Source: an uncultured Pelagibacteraceae bacterium (GTDB taxonomy: Bacteria > Pseudomonadota > Alphaproteobacteria > Pelagibacterales > Pelagibacteraceae). From it: a stretch of 64,000 nt of DNA. The first letter of the stretch is position 1. Each line of letters begins with the position of its first letter. Both the position numbers and the translations under genes were made by a program. The notes beneath the pieces are model-generated. The model saw only the letters and a list, made by a program, of their open reading frames with translations, was not told the DNA's origin and did no database searches. This document shows, in pieces, positions 9,598 through 18,733 of this stretch. Location: NCBI GenBank assembly GCA_902623215.1, contig CACNSS010000004.1:1-64000 (forward strand). The letters run 5' to 3'.

Positions 9598-9707
9598 AAA
9601 AATTAAATAATTTCAATTTAAAATTGTATAAAATAAATTAGACTAAAATTTGATTTTGTATATAAAGAATTTGTTAAGTTAATCAAATAATTTTATATTA
9701 GGATTTT

Positions 9708-10529
9708 ATGACAAAATACTTAGTAGAGACTTATTATACCTGTACATTTAAAGTAATTCATAAACTAGACAGCATAAATGAAACTGAGTTAAAGACTCTT
9801 GAAAAAAGAGATGATGGAGAGTTTGAGATATTAGATGTTAAACTTGATAATAGAAAAACGAGGAGTTTAGACCCAAATAATAAAAAAATTTTAGATAAAA
9901 ATACAGACTTAAAAGCTACAATGCAAAAAACAAGCCAGCAAAACATAGGTAACATAATCAAAAAGTCATCAATTAATTCAGAGATCAACGGTAAGAGATT
10001 TAGTATGCCAGACAGAAGAAAAGGTTATATTCAAAAAGCAACGATTGGCGATCATAAAGTTTATTTACACACAGGTGAATACGAGGATGGCAAGATTGGA
10101 GAAATTTTCATTGATACAAGTAAGGAGGGTGAATTAGTTAAAGCACTAATGAATAATTTTGCCATTGCTATATCTCTTGGACTTCAATACGGCGTTCCGT
10201 TAGATGAGTTTATTAACGCATTTGTTGGAACAAAGTTTGAACCATCTGGAAAAGTTTATGGAAATGATAGAATTTTAAGTGCTTCCTCAATATTAGATTA
10301 TATATTTAGAGAATTAGCTATTTCTTATCAAAATAGAGAGGATTTAGCCCATACACCTGCTATTGGTAATAATGAAAATACAACTTTAGATGAAAGAAAT
10401 CCTGAGGAACAAAATCAATTATTGAAAATTGTAAAAGATATGACGAGCAAAGGCTTTGTCAGAAATAACTATAAAAAAAATCTTGTAGATTTATCGGATG
10501 TTAAAATAAGCCTAAAAGGTAAAAAGTAA
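9708..10529 (+). CDS. Free-standing homologue of the C-terminal region of class II ribonucleotide reductase (NrdJ-like)
   Basis: The segment from about residue 103 ([20 protein letters not shown] through [34 protein letters not shown] and [20 protein letters not shown]) closely resembles the conserved C-terminal region of adenosylcobalamin-dependent ribonucleotide reductases. Here it is encoded alone: the catalytic barrel with its finger-loop cysteine is missing, and the only cysteine is at residue 12. The N-terminal ~95 residues ([30 protein letters not shown]) look like a separate small domain. It stands alone between a divergent NDUFA12-like gene and convergent aspS. It might be a regulatory or assembly factor for nucleotide reduction, or something else; function unassigned. 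Confidence 0.7.
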   Translation: MTKYLVETYYTCTFKVIHKLDSINETELKTLEKRDDGEFEILDVKLDNRKTRSLDPNNKKILDKNTDLKATMQKTSQQNIGNIIKKSSINSEINGKRFSMPDRRKGYIQKATIGDHKVYLHTGEYEDGKIGEIFIDTSKEGELVKALMNNFAIAISLGLQYGVPLDEFINAFVGTKFEPSGKVYGNDRILSASSILDYIFRELAISYQNREDLAHTPAIGNNENTTLDERNPEEQNQLLKIVKDMTSKGFVRNNYKKNLVDLSDVKISLKGKK

Positions 10530-12314
10530 CTACTTCTTTAATTTAAGAGAAATACCCAACTCTTTTAATTGATCTTCACCTATGTCTGAGGGTGCATTCA
10601 TCATTAGATCTTGAGCGTTTTGATTCATTGGAAACATGGTAACCTCTCTTATGTTTTTTTCATTAGCTAAAAGCATAACTATTCTATCTAAACCTGGAGC
10701 AATACCTCCGTGTGGAGGGGCACCATAATTTAACGCGTTTATCATTCCACTAAATTTTTGATCTACCTGATTTTTATTATATCCAGCTACAGAAAATAAT
10801 TTGTACATTAAATCGGGAATGTGATTTCTGATAGCCCCAGATGAAAGTTCAATTCCGTTGCATACAATATCGTACTGATAAGCTAAAATATCGAGAGGCT
10901 TACCAAAATCTAATTTGTCTAGATCACCTTGGGGCATAGAGAATGGATTATGACTAAATTTAATCTTTTTTGTTTCTTTATCTTTCTCAAACATTGGATA
11001 ATCAATGACCCAGCAAAATGCAAAAATGTTTTCGTCTATTAAATCTAAATCTTGAGCAATTTTATTTCTTGCCAAAGCAGTTATCACCTCTAAATCTTTT
11101 TCTTTATTACATGCAAAAAAAATGCTATCGCCTATATTGGCTCCTGTTTTAACCATTAATTCTTCTATAGCTTCTTTTGAGAAAAATTTACCCACAGGTC
11201 CTTTACCAAAAACTTCTTTATCTTTATCAAAGGTAAAATAGGCCATACCAGACGTACCTTGTTCTTTTGCCCATTTATCAATTCCATCAAAAAAACTTCT
11301 TGGTTTATTTTTAGTATCTTTTGTAATTATACATCTTACTTTACAACCAGATTTTACCAAATTTTTAAAGATATCAAATTTAATATCATCCCTTAAAAAG
11401 ACATCCGTTATATCATTAATTATTAAAGGATTTCTAAGATCAGGTTTATCAGTACCATACTTTAACATCGACTCTTTATAAGGAATTCTTGGAAATTTTT
11501 CTTTAACTAGTTTTTTTTTTGAAAAATTTTTAAAAGTATTTACTAAAAGTTTTTCTACTACATTAAAAACATCCTCTTGTTCAACAAAAGACATTTCTAA
11601 ATCTAATTGATAAAATTCTCCAGGACTTCTGTCTGCCCTTGCATCTTCATCTCTAAAACAAGGAGCTATCTGGAAATATTTATCAAAGCCTGAAACCATG
11701 ATTAATTGTTTAAATTGCTGTGGGGCTTGAGGTAATGCATAAAATTTCCCAGGATTTAACCTACTTGGAACTAAAAAATCTCTTGCTCCTTCAGGACTGG
11801 AAGATGTTAAAATTGGTGTTTGATATTCTAAAAAACCTAGCTTATTCATTTCATTTCTTATGAAAGAAATCACTTTTGATCTTAAAATAATATTCTCATG
11901 AATTTTTTTTCTTCTTAAATCTAAAAATCTATATTTTAATCTAATTTCTTCTGAATATTCTTGGTCACTAAATATTGGCATAGGAAGTTCTTTGCATTTT
12001 CCTAAAACATCAAAACTTTTTATTAAGACTTCTATCTCTCCAGTTTTAATGTCTTTATTTACTGTTTCTTCTGATCTATCAACTACTTCACCGTCAACTT
12101 TTATAACGGTTTCAAGTTGCATTTTTTCGAGTGTTGAAAAATTAGAGTTTTCTCTATCAATTATACATTGAGTAATTCCATAATTATCCCTTAAATCAAT
12201 AAATAAGAGATTTCCATGATCTCTTTTTTTATTTATCCAGCCAGAAAGAAAGACTTTTTTACCAACGTCTTCTTTTCTTAATTCGTTACAATTATGAGTT
12301 CTATAAATACTCAA
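10530..12314 (-). CDS. aspS: Aspartyl-tRNA synthetase, bacterial type
   Basis: Class IIb synthetase charging tRNA-Asp (possibly also tRNA-Asn). The 594 residues comprise an N-terminal OB anticodon-binding domain (VFLSGWINKKRDHGNLLFIDLRD), class II motif 1 and motif 2 (FRDEDARADRSPGEFYQLDLEMSF region), the bacterial GAD insertion (residues ~290-420) and motif 3 (GIAPGLDRIVMLL). Length is normal for the bacterial type. Stop codon abuts that of the convergent NrdJ-like gene with no gap, and its start abuts the stop of the Hda-like gene. Whether it is discriminating cannot be decided from this window. Confidence 0.96.
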   Translation of the reverse strand: MSIYRTHNCNELRKEDVGKKVFLSGWINKKRDHGNLLFIDLRDNYGITQCIIDRENSNFSTLEKMQLETVIKVDGEVVDRSEETVNKDIKTGEIEVLIKSFDVLGKCKELPMPIFSDQEYSEEIRLKYRFLDLRRKKIHENIILRSKVISFIRNEMNKLGFLEYQTPILTSSSPEGARDFLVPSRLNPGKFYALPQAPQQFKQLIMVSGFDKYFQIAPCFRDEDARADRSPGEFYQLDLEMSFVEQEDVFNVVEKLLVNTFKNFSKKKLVKEKFPRIPYKESMLKYGTDKPDLRNPLIINDITDVFLRDDIKFDIFKNLVKSGCKVRCIITKDTKNKPRSFFDGIDKWAKEQGTSGMAYFTFDKDKEVFGKGPVGKFFSKEAIEELMVKTGANIGDSIFFACNKEKDLEVITALARNKIAQDLDLIDENIFAFCWVIDYPMFEKDKETKKIKFSHNPFSMPQGDLDKLDFGKPLDILAYQYDIVCNGIELSSGAIRNHIPDLMYKLFSVAGYNKNQVDQKFSGMINALNYGAPPHGGIAPGLDRIVMLLANEKNIREVTMFPMNQNAQDLMMNAPSDIGEDQLKELGISLKLKK

Positions 12315-12977
12315 CTATTCTCCCAAAAGTTCCTTAATTAAATTAATATTAATAGATTTTTTTCTTTTTAAACTCATTTCGTCGATCTTATATATAAAAT
12401 CAAAAATTTTACTATAAGATCTGTGTATCCTTTTAACTACGTAATTAACTAACTTTTTTTCTATAATAATCTGACGATCTGACAAATTCTTTACTAATAA
12501 TGCAAAAATTAACTCATCATCGGGTTTTTTTATATTTTGAATTAAAAAGCTTTTTGATCTAGATTTTAAATCAATTAATTTGAAATTTATCTCAACTATT
12601 GGCTTGTTAGAGGTAATAATTAAGTACTTATTATTTTGTTCAACAATATTTATTAAAGAATAAATAAGTTTTTCATTAATATTTTCACCTAAATTTTCTA
12701 AAACTATATTCTCGTATAAATTTAAGTTTGATAAATTTTTATTATCAAATGTATTAGCATCAAAAATAACCCCTTTAAATCTTTTTATGAAAATGTTTAT
12801 TAAATGAGTTTTACCTGAAAAATTTTCACCGTTTACGTTAACAAAATTTTTTTCCCAATTCGGCCAATTATTAAGCAAATCGTAAACATGTTTATTGCTT
12901 GATGACACAAAAAAATCATTATCTCTTAAATTTTTTTCGTGGTTAAATTTTAAGATTTTTTGATTAACATCTCTCAT
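12315..12977 (-). CDS. hda: Hda-like DnaA-homologue (regulatory inactivation of DnaA)
   Basis: A short AAA+ protein like the Hda/HdaA family, which with the DNA clamp stimulates ATP hydrolysis on DnaA and limits re-initiation. Visible: DNDFFVSSSN near the N-terminus, Walker A GENFSGKTHL, a Walker-B-like strand IVLENL, and a C-terminal lid ending in KRIHRSYSKIFDFIYKID. I prefer ATG 12977, one base after the stop of the upstream DUF2066 gene; a longer TTG start at 13013 overlaps it by 35 bases. The short N-terminal clamp-binding peptide (QKILKF) lies just after the ATG. Gene order DUF2066-hda next to purM is typical of alphaproteobacteria. Confidence 0.78.
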   Translation of the reverse strand: MRDVNQKILKFNHEKNLRDNDFFVSSSNKHVYDLLNNWPNWEKNFVNVNGENFSGKTHLINIFIKRFKGVIFDANTFDNKNLSNLNLYENIVLENLGENINEKLIYSLINIVEQNNKYLIITSNKPIVEINFKLIDLKSRSKSFLIQNIKKPDDELIFALLVKNLSDRQIIIEKKLVNYVVKRIHRSYSKIFDFIYKIDEMSLKRKKSININLIKELLGE

Positions 12978-12978
12978 A

Positions 12979-14058
12979 TCAATTAATTGACCAAATTTTA
13001 TTTTGTGTGTCAAAACTATAATTTTTTTCCTCCATTATTTTTAAAAAATTACTTGGTGTTCCATTAAAAATTACTTGGTAAAAGGTAAAATCTTTGTCAA
13101 ATTTAGTTATAAAATAATCATTGATCAAATCTAGATCATTTAGATCTTTTTCAAAATCTGATATAATAATACTTGATTTGTTATTTATCTTAATGTTTAA
13201 CAAAAGTTTTATTGAAGTATTAATTTGATTTATTTTTTTCCAATGATCTTCATAAACCGTTTTCAATTCTTCAATCAATTTTTCAATTTGATCAATCTCA
13301 CTAATATTTTTTTGAGAAAAAGATTGATTTTTTAAAATAACGTTTTTATTATAAGTTATTCTTGTTAACACTCTTATTTTATCTTCGCCCCTGAAAAATA
13401 AAGATATAATCGAATCTTTTAAATTATACTTTGAAATTACTTCATCAAAATTATATTGTTCAATGTTTTCATAATTTTTTTTTATCTGGTTTAAATCTTC
13501 AAGATCTTCTGTGGGCAATATATATTCAATTAAATGTGTCTTTACGTAGTTTTTATTCCAGTTCTCAAATATCTTGTTGTTATTAAATAACAAAAGATCT
13601 TTTTTATTTTCATCTATAATGATTGGAATGAATAAAAACTTTTTGCGAGTTGGAACTGATGGAAAAATATTTTTACTCTCTAAATAATTATAAACTTTTT
13701 TTTTGTTAAATGAAACTCCTAAGTTTACGTAATATATATCATTTATAAACTTCTCTTCTTGAATAGAAAATGACTCGATCATTCCTTTAAGCTTATTTAA
13801 TTTAATGTTATTGATTTTCTCTTGATCTTCAGAATTAACTATCAATGAAATTAATTCAAAAAACGCTTGATTAAAACCCTCATCAATTACATCATTTTTA
13901 TCAAAATTTATCTCAAATGGTCTAGATATATCAACATTTTCTATGTCAAAAGATTTAGAAAAAATCTTATCTGTGGAAAAAAAAAATAAATTTAAAGATA
14001 GAACTATAAAAAAAATATATAAGATTTTTAACTTAATTTTTTTTATTTGAAACATCAT
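12979..14058 (-). CDS. DUF2066-like secreted/membrane-anchored protein
   Basis: A protein of about 359 residues with a hydrophobic N-terminus (about residues 6-27 after ATG 14058) consistent with a signal peptide or anchor, and no other membrane helices. The body is AT-biased and rich in Lys/Asn/Ile, with SFNKKKVYNYLESKNI and RKKFLFIPIIID, resembling the DUF2066 family found beside purM and hda in alphaproteobacteria. Assignment rests on weak sequence features plus that neighbourhood. ATG 14058 or 14055 is chosen because more upstream starts would overlap purM. Function unknown. Confidence 0.62.
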   Translation of the reverse strand: MMFQIKKIKLKILYIFFIVLSLNLFFFSTDKIFSKSFDIENVDISRPFEINFDKNDVIDEGFNQAFFELISLIVNSEDQEKINNIKLNKLKGMIESFSIQEEKFINDIYYVNLGVSFNKKKVYNYLESKNIFPSVPTRKKFLFIPIIIDENKKDLLLFNNNKIFENWNKNYVKTHLIEYILPTEDLEDLNQIKKNYENIEQYNFDEVISKYNLKDSIISLFFRGEDKIRVLTRITYNKNVILKNQSFSQKNISEIDQIEKLIEELKTVYEDHWKKINQINTSIKLLLNIKINNKSSIIISDFEKDLNDLDLINDYFITKFDKDFTFYQVIFNGTPSNFLKIMEEKNYSFDTQNKIWSIN

Positions 14059-14069
14059 AGTCAGAATAA

Positions 14070-15098
14070 ATGCGTAAAAATATATTAACATATAAAAAAA
14101 GTGGTGTTGATATTAATGCTGCTGACAAATTTGTTAAATTCATATCCAATATATCTACAAAAAAAAAAGGCAAAAAAACGTTCAATAATATAGGTGGTTT
14201 TGGATCAATCACCAATATTCCTAAAAATTTAAAAAATCCAAAAATTGTTGCTTGCACAGACGGGGTTGGAACCAAAATTGAAATAGCCAATATGCTTAAT
14301 AAATTTGATACAATAGGAATTGACCTTGTTGCAATGAACGTTAATGATTTAATAGTTCAAGGGGCAAAGCCTTTATTCTTTTTAGATTATATTTCAATTA
14401 ATAAGATTAATTTATCAAAATTAAAGTCTATTGTGGGTGGAATTTTAAAAGGATGTAAAATTTCTAAATGTAGTCTAGTTGGTGGTGAAACTGCTGAAAT
14501 GCCTGGAACATACGCCAAGAATAAATTTGATATCGCAGGTTTTGCCGTGGGAATTGTTGAAGAAAAAAAAATTCTTAATGGAAAAAAAATAAAAAAAAAC
14601 GATTTGATCTTAGCAATTCCATCTAGCGGTCTGCATTCAAATGGATTTTCATTAGTTCGAAATTTATTAAAAATAAAAAAAATAAATATAAATAATAATA
14701 AATTTTTAAAAGAAGAGTTGATCAAGCCTACTAAAATTTATGTGAAAGAAATTTTAGATTTAATTGATCATGGTCTACTTAATGGATGTGCGAATATTAC
14801 AGGTGGGGGCTTGACAGATAATTTAAAAAGAATTCTACCAAATAATCTAAATGCTGAAATAAATCTAATTAAAGTTCGTCCTCTTAAAATATTTCGTTGG
14901 TTAAAAAGTCACTTTATAACTGACAAAGAAATGTTGAGAACATTTAATTGTGGAATTGGTTTTTGTTTAATTATAAATCCAAAAAATCTAAAGAAGGTTA
15001 TTAAATTTTTTCCTAAAAAATACAAACCTTATACAATAGGAAAAATATATAGTGGGAAAGGACAAATCAAAGTAGATGGTAGGATCAATTGGGATTAG
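14070..15098 (+). CDS. purM: Phosphoribosylaminoimidazole synthetase (AIR synthase)
   Basis: Fifth step of purine synthesis: ATP-dependent cyclisation of FGAM to AIR. The 342 residues show the family N-terminus YKKSGVDINAADKFV, the nucleotide-binding region ACTDGVGTKIEIAN, NDLIVQGAKPLFFLDYIS, GGETAEMPG and GGGLTDNLKRILP. Start is 11 bp from the DUF2066 start on the opposite strand. It overlaps purN by 23 bases in a purM-purN operon, the standard arrangement. Confidence 0.96.
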   Translation: MRKNILTYKKSGVDINAADKFVKFISNISTKKKGKKTFNNIGGFGSITNIPKNLKNPKIVACTDGVGTKIEIANMLNKFDTIGIDLVAMNVNDLIVQGAKPLFFLDYISINKINLSKLKSIVGGILKGCKISKCSLVGGETAEMPGTYAKNKFDIAGFAVGIVEEKKILNGKKIKKNDLILAIPSSGLHSNGFSLVRNLLKIKKININNNKFLKEELIKPTKIYVKEILDLIDHGLLNGCANITGGGLTDNLKRILPNNLNAEINLIKVRPLKIFRWLKSHFITDKEMLRTFNCGIGFCLIINPKNLKKVIKFFPKKYKPYTIGKIYSGKGQIKVDGRINWD

Positions 15099-15657
15099 TA
15101 AGATAAAAACAGCAATTTTTATTTCTGGAAATGGAAGTAATATGAAAAATTTAATTAAATTTTCAAAGTTAAAAACTTCCCCAATTTATGTTGATCTTGT
15201 TCTATCAAGCAACAAAAAAGCAAATGGAATTCGTTATTTAAAAAAAAATAAAATCGTTTACAAAATTTTTAATTTTAAAAAAAAGAAGGATGAAAATAAA
15301 GTTCTAAAAATTTTAAAAAAAAAAAAAATTAATTTAATTTGTCTTGCAGGATTTATGAAAATACTTTCTAAAGATTTTATTAAAAAATTTAATGGAAAAA
15401 TATTAAATATTCACCCTTCATTATTGCCAAAATATAAAGGACTAAATACTCATGAAAGAGTAATAATGAATAATGAAAAATTTTCAGGTTGCACTGTTCA
15501 TATTGTAAATTCTAAATTAGATTCTGGAAAAATAATTTTACAAAAAGAGGTTAGAATAAGTAAAAAAGATAATCCAAAAACTCTGTCAAAAAAAATTTTG
15601 AAACAGGAACATGTGCTATATCCAAAAGCTTTAAAAAAATTCCTATCTAAGACTTAA
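15076..15657 (+). CDS. purN: Phosphoribosylglycinamide formyltransferase 1
   Basis: Transfers formyl from 10-formyl-THF to GAR in purine synthesis, linking it to the C1 pool. The 193 residues contain FISGNGSNMKNLI (phosphate loop), the GFMKILS segment, and the catalytic NIHPSLLPKYKGLNTH with the active His, followed by GCTVHIVNSKLDSGKII. The gene contains a 14-base adenine run at 15315-15328, coding for four lysines in a variable loop. It overlaps purM upstream and its stop overlaps that of convergent ndk by 11 bases. Confidence 0.95.
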   Translation: MVGSIGISKIKTAIFISGNGSNMKNLIKFSKLKTSPIYVDLVLSSNKKANGIRYLKKNKIVYKIFNFKKKKDENKVLKILKKKKINLICLAGFMKILSKDFIKKFNGKILNIHPSLLPKYKGLNTHERVIMNNEKFSGCTVHIVNSKLDSGKIILQKEVRISKKDNPKTLSKKILKQEHVLYPKALKKFLSKT

Positions 15658-16057
15658 AAAAAAAATCAATTTCAATTTTCGCATTCTCTAAACTGTCTGA
15701 ACCATGAACAGAATTTTTGTCAATTGATAGCCCAAATTTTTTTCTTATTGTACCCTCCTTAGCGTCTTTTGGGTTTGTTGATCCCATTAATTCTCTATTT
15801 GCCAAAATAGCATTTTCTTTTTCAAGCACCATAACAATTATTGGTCCCGACGATAAATAAGTACATAAATCATTATAAAAAGGTTTTGTTTCATGCACCT
15901 TGTAAAATTTTTCTGCCTCTATCTTGTCAATTTGAATTTTTTTTTCTTTAATAATACTAAAACCATTCTTTATAAAAATTTCTTTTATTTGGTTATCTAA
16001 GTTTCTCTCAACTGCATCAGGTTTAATTATTGATAGTGTATTTTCAATATTACTCAT
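15647..16057 (-). CDS. ndk: Nucleoside diphosphate kinase
   Basis: Balances nucleoside triphosphates through a phospho-His intermediate. The 136 residues carry the N-terminal TLSIIKPDAVERN, the kpn-loop region and NRELMGSTNPKDA, and the active-site segment NSVHGSDSLENA with the catalytic histidine. It starts inside the last codons of pepA (8-base overlap) on the same strand, so the two are probably co-transcribed. Confidence 0.96.
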   Translation of the reverse strand: MSNIENTLSIIKPDAVERNLDNQIKEIFIKNGFSIIKEKKIQIDKIEAEKFYKVHETKPFYNDLCTYLSSGPIIVMVLEKENAILANRELMGSTNPKDAKEGTIRKKFGLSIDKNSVHGSDSLENAKIEIDFFFKS

Positions 16058-17507
16058 AATAATCTTCTATTAATTGATTTAATAATCTCACTCCATAACC
16101 CGTAGCACCACCAGAATTTAATGCACCTCCATATTTTGAAAAAGCCATACCAGCTATGTCTAAATGTGCCCATGGTGTTTTATTTAAAACAAATCTTTGT
16201 AAAAATTGTGCAGCAGTAGTTGAACCTGCACCACCAACATAGTTTATATTTTGCATGTCTGCATTCTTAGAATTTATTAATTTGTCAAAGTTTTTATGTA
16301 AAGGCATTCTCCAAAGTTTTTCCTCAACTTTTTCACCTGCATCAATCAATTCATTTGATAATTTATCATTATTAGAAAAAAGTCCTGCGTACTCAGAACC
16401 TAGAGAAACAATTATAGCACCAGTTAAAGTAGCTAAGTCAATCATGAATTTAGGTTTAAATTTTTTTTCAGTAAAAGTTATGGCATCAGCAAGAACTAAT
16501 CTTCCTTCTGCATCTGTATTTAAAATTTCAATTGTTTTTCCACTGTAAGATTTTACAATATCACCAGGTCTTTGAGCGTTCCCACTTACCATATTTTCAA
16601 CTAGCCCCACTACTCCGACGGCATTTACTTTTGCTTTTCTTAATGCAAGATTTTTCATAAGTCCAACAACAGCAGCTGAACCTGCCATGTCATAAGTCAT
16701 ATCTTCCATAAATTTTGCAGGTTTTAAAGAATAGCCACCTGTATCAAAACAAACTCCTTTGCCGATAAAAGCTAATGGTTTTGAGGTATTTTTTACACCT
16801 CTCCATTCCATAGTTACAAGATAGGACCCTCTAATACTTCCTTGACCTACTCCAAGGAGAGCGTTCATACCTAATTTTTTCAGTTTTTTTTGATCGTAAA
16901 TATTAATTTTTAGCCCATGTTTCTTGAGTGTTCTTATTCTTTTTGCATATTCATCTGGGTGCAGAATGTTACCTGGCTCAGAAACTAAATCTCTTGCATA
17001 AAACGTTCCTTGCTCCAAAGCTTTGAACTTTAATTGACTTGAATTACTTAAATCACTCCCTTTTCCTAGGACATTGACTGTAATTAGTCTATTCTCTTTT
17101 TTTGATTTATATTTTTTAAATTTATAAGATTTTAATTTTAGTCCATGAAGGAAATAACCAATAAAACTTTTATGGTTATTTACAATATTTGCTGAGTAAA
17201 TAAAATACTCTGGATTTTTTCCTAAATTTATACGTTCATAAAGTTCTGCACCTAAATTTTCAACCTCAAAGTTTTTGATATTTTTTTTTATAGATACTAA
17301 AACTATTTTTTTTTTTGAAGTAATTTCAAATACCAATAATTGTTTACTTAAATCACTTGTTTTCAACAAATCTGACATATAAGAAAGCTCTTGACCTGAA
17401 ATATATTTTTTTATTTCCCTCAAGCTAAATTTTTCATCCACAAATAAGACTAAATTTGTAGAGTTTTTTATTTGCGTGCTTTTTTTAAAGCTTATTTTTA
17501 TTGACAT
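16050..17507 (-). CDS. pepA: Leucyl aminopeptidase (M17, cytosolic)
   Basis: Two-metal aminopeptidase that trims N-terminal residues in peptide turnover. Among 485 residues the C-terminal catalytic domain has KGVCFDTGGYSLKP (metal Lys/Asp), the M17 signature NTDAEGRLVLADA, and DLATLTGAI. The N-terminal domain is divergent and lysine-rich. Alternatively annotated as cytosol aminopeptidase or PepB-like. In alphaproteobacteria pepA commonly neighbours lptF/lptG, as here (divergent, 83 bp gap). Confidence 0.94.
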   Translation of the reverse strand: MSIKISFKKSTQIKNSTNLVLFVDEKFSLREIKKYISGQELSYMSDLLKTSDLSKQLLVFEITSKKKIVLVSIKKNIKNFEVENLGAELYERINLGKNPEYFIYSANIVNNHKSFIGYFLHGLKLKSYKFKKYKSKKENRLITVNVLGKGSDLSNSSQLKFKALEQGTFYARDLVSEPGNILHPDEYAKRIRTLKKHGLKINIYDQKKLKKLGMNALLGVGQGSIRGSYLVTMEWRGVKNTSKPLAFIGKGVCFDTGGYSLKPAKFMEDMTYDMAGSAAVVGLMKNLALRKAKVNAVGVVGLVENMVSGNAQRPGDIVKSYSGKTIEILNTDAEGRLVLADAITFTEKKFKPKFMIDLATLTGAIIVSLGSEYAGLFSNNDKLSNELIDAGEKVEEKLWRMPLHKNFDKLINSKNADMQNINYVGGAGSTTAAQFLQRFVLNKTPWAHLDIAGMAFSKYGGALNSGGATGYGVRLLNQLIEDYYE

Positions 17508-17590
17508 TTTTAATATATGTGTACTTTAAGTTGTATATTAATTGTAAACTAATAGTTGAAAATATATAAGTACTATTTTGTAAGATTTCA

Positions 17591-18733
17591 ATGAAAAAAA
17601 TATTATTTAGAAAATTATTAATTGATTGTTTAACCTTTTTTTTCATCACTCTTTTTAGTGCAAGCATAATTATTTGGGTATTTCAGGCTGTCAACTTTTT
17701 AGACATTATGATTGAGGATGGTAGAGATTACCTAGTATACATTAACTACTCATTGCTCAACTTTCCTAAAATAGTAAGTAAAGTACTTCCTTTCGTATTT
17801 TTTTTCAGTTTTTTTTATGTAATTACAAGGTATGAGTTAAACAATGAACTGATTATATTTTGGAACTTTGGTGTTAACAAGTTTCAACTTATAAATTTTT
17901 TGTTTATTTTTTCATTTTTTTTAACAATAGTTCAAATTACTCTTGCCGCTTTTATAGTTCCAAGCACCCAGGATATGGCTAGGTCTTTTTTAAGGACATC
18001 GTCAGTAAATTTTTTAGAAAGTTTTATTAAACAGAAAAAATTTAATGACACCATAAAAAATGTTACGATCTATAGTGATGGTAAGGATAAGGATGGAAAT
18101 TTGTTAAATATTTATTTAAAAAAAGACGAAAATATTAATAATTTTCAGATTACATATGCAAAAAAAGGAAATTTTATTAATAAAAATAATACTCAAATTT
18201 TAGTTTTATATGAAGGAGAACAAATAAATGTTATAAACGATAAAATTACAAATTTTCGATTTTCTAAATCGGATTTTAATTTAAAAAACCTAGAAACTAA
18301 CACAACAACTTATGTAAAGACACAAGAGGTGTCTACGTCGAAACTATTTAAGTGTTATTTAAGATTAAATAAATTGGAATTTTTTAATATCGATACTAAG
18401 GATATTATCATTGAAAACTGTGTTAAAGAAAATCTAAATAATGTTATTAAAGAATTATATAAAAGATTTATAATTCCTTTTTATATTCCAACTTTGATGT
18501 TAACTATTTTATTTCTTATTTTAAAGTCAAAAGAAAATATAAATTATTTTAGTTATCGACTTTTTATTTTTTTACTAGGACTATCGATCATTATATCTTC
18601 TGAATTAAGTTTGAGATTTGTAAAAAATAATATTTTTGAAAATATTAAGATTTTTAGTATTCCAATTTTAAGTTTAATTGTAATTTACACAATTATATAT
18701 CTATCACTAAATCCATTTAGAGGAAAGAAATGA
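17591..18733 (+). CDS. lptF: LPS export ABC transporter permease LptF
   Basis: Inner-membrane permease of the LptB2FG transporter that extracts LPS and passes it to the Lpt bridge. The 380 residues show the YjgP/YjgQ layout: about three N-terminal membrane helices (for example residues 10-32, 55-80, 95-120), a large periplasmic beta-jellyroll domain, and three C-terminal helices. Starts at ATG 17591. Overlaps lptG by four bases (ATGA), so LptF and LptG are translationally coupled. Confidence 0.9.
   Translation: MKKILFRKLLIDCLTFFFITLFSASIIIWVFQAVNFLDIMIEDGRDYLVYINYSLLNFPKIVSKVLPFVFFFSFFYVITRYELNNELIIFWNFGVNKFQLINFLFIFSFFLTIVQITLAAFIVPSTQDMARSFLRTSSVNFLESFIKQKKFNDTIKNVTIYSDGKDKDGNLLNIYLKKDENINNFQITYAKKGNFINKNNTQILVLYEGEQINVINDKITNFRFSKSDFNLKNLETNTTTYVKTQEVSTSKLFKCYLRLNKLEFFNIDTKDIIIENCVKENLNNVIKELYKRFIIPFYIPTLMLTILFLILKSKENINYFSYRLFIFLLGLSIIISSELSLRFVKNNIFENIKIFSIPILSLIVIYTIIYLSLNPFRGKK

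Noticed and set aside
9598..9707. Promoter in the 110-bp gap before the NrdJ-like gene
   Set aside because: TTGTTA and TATATT-like hexamers exist but similar matches are everywhere in this AT-rich DNA; not separable from chance.
16255..16548. Plus-strand 97-residue frame
   Set aside because: Antisense to pepA catalytic domain, which has intact motifs on the other strand.
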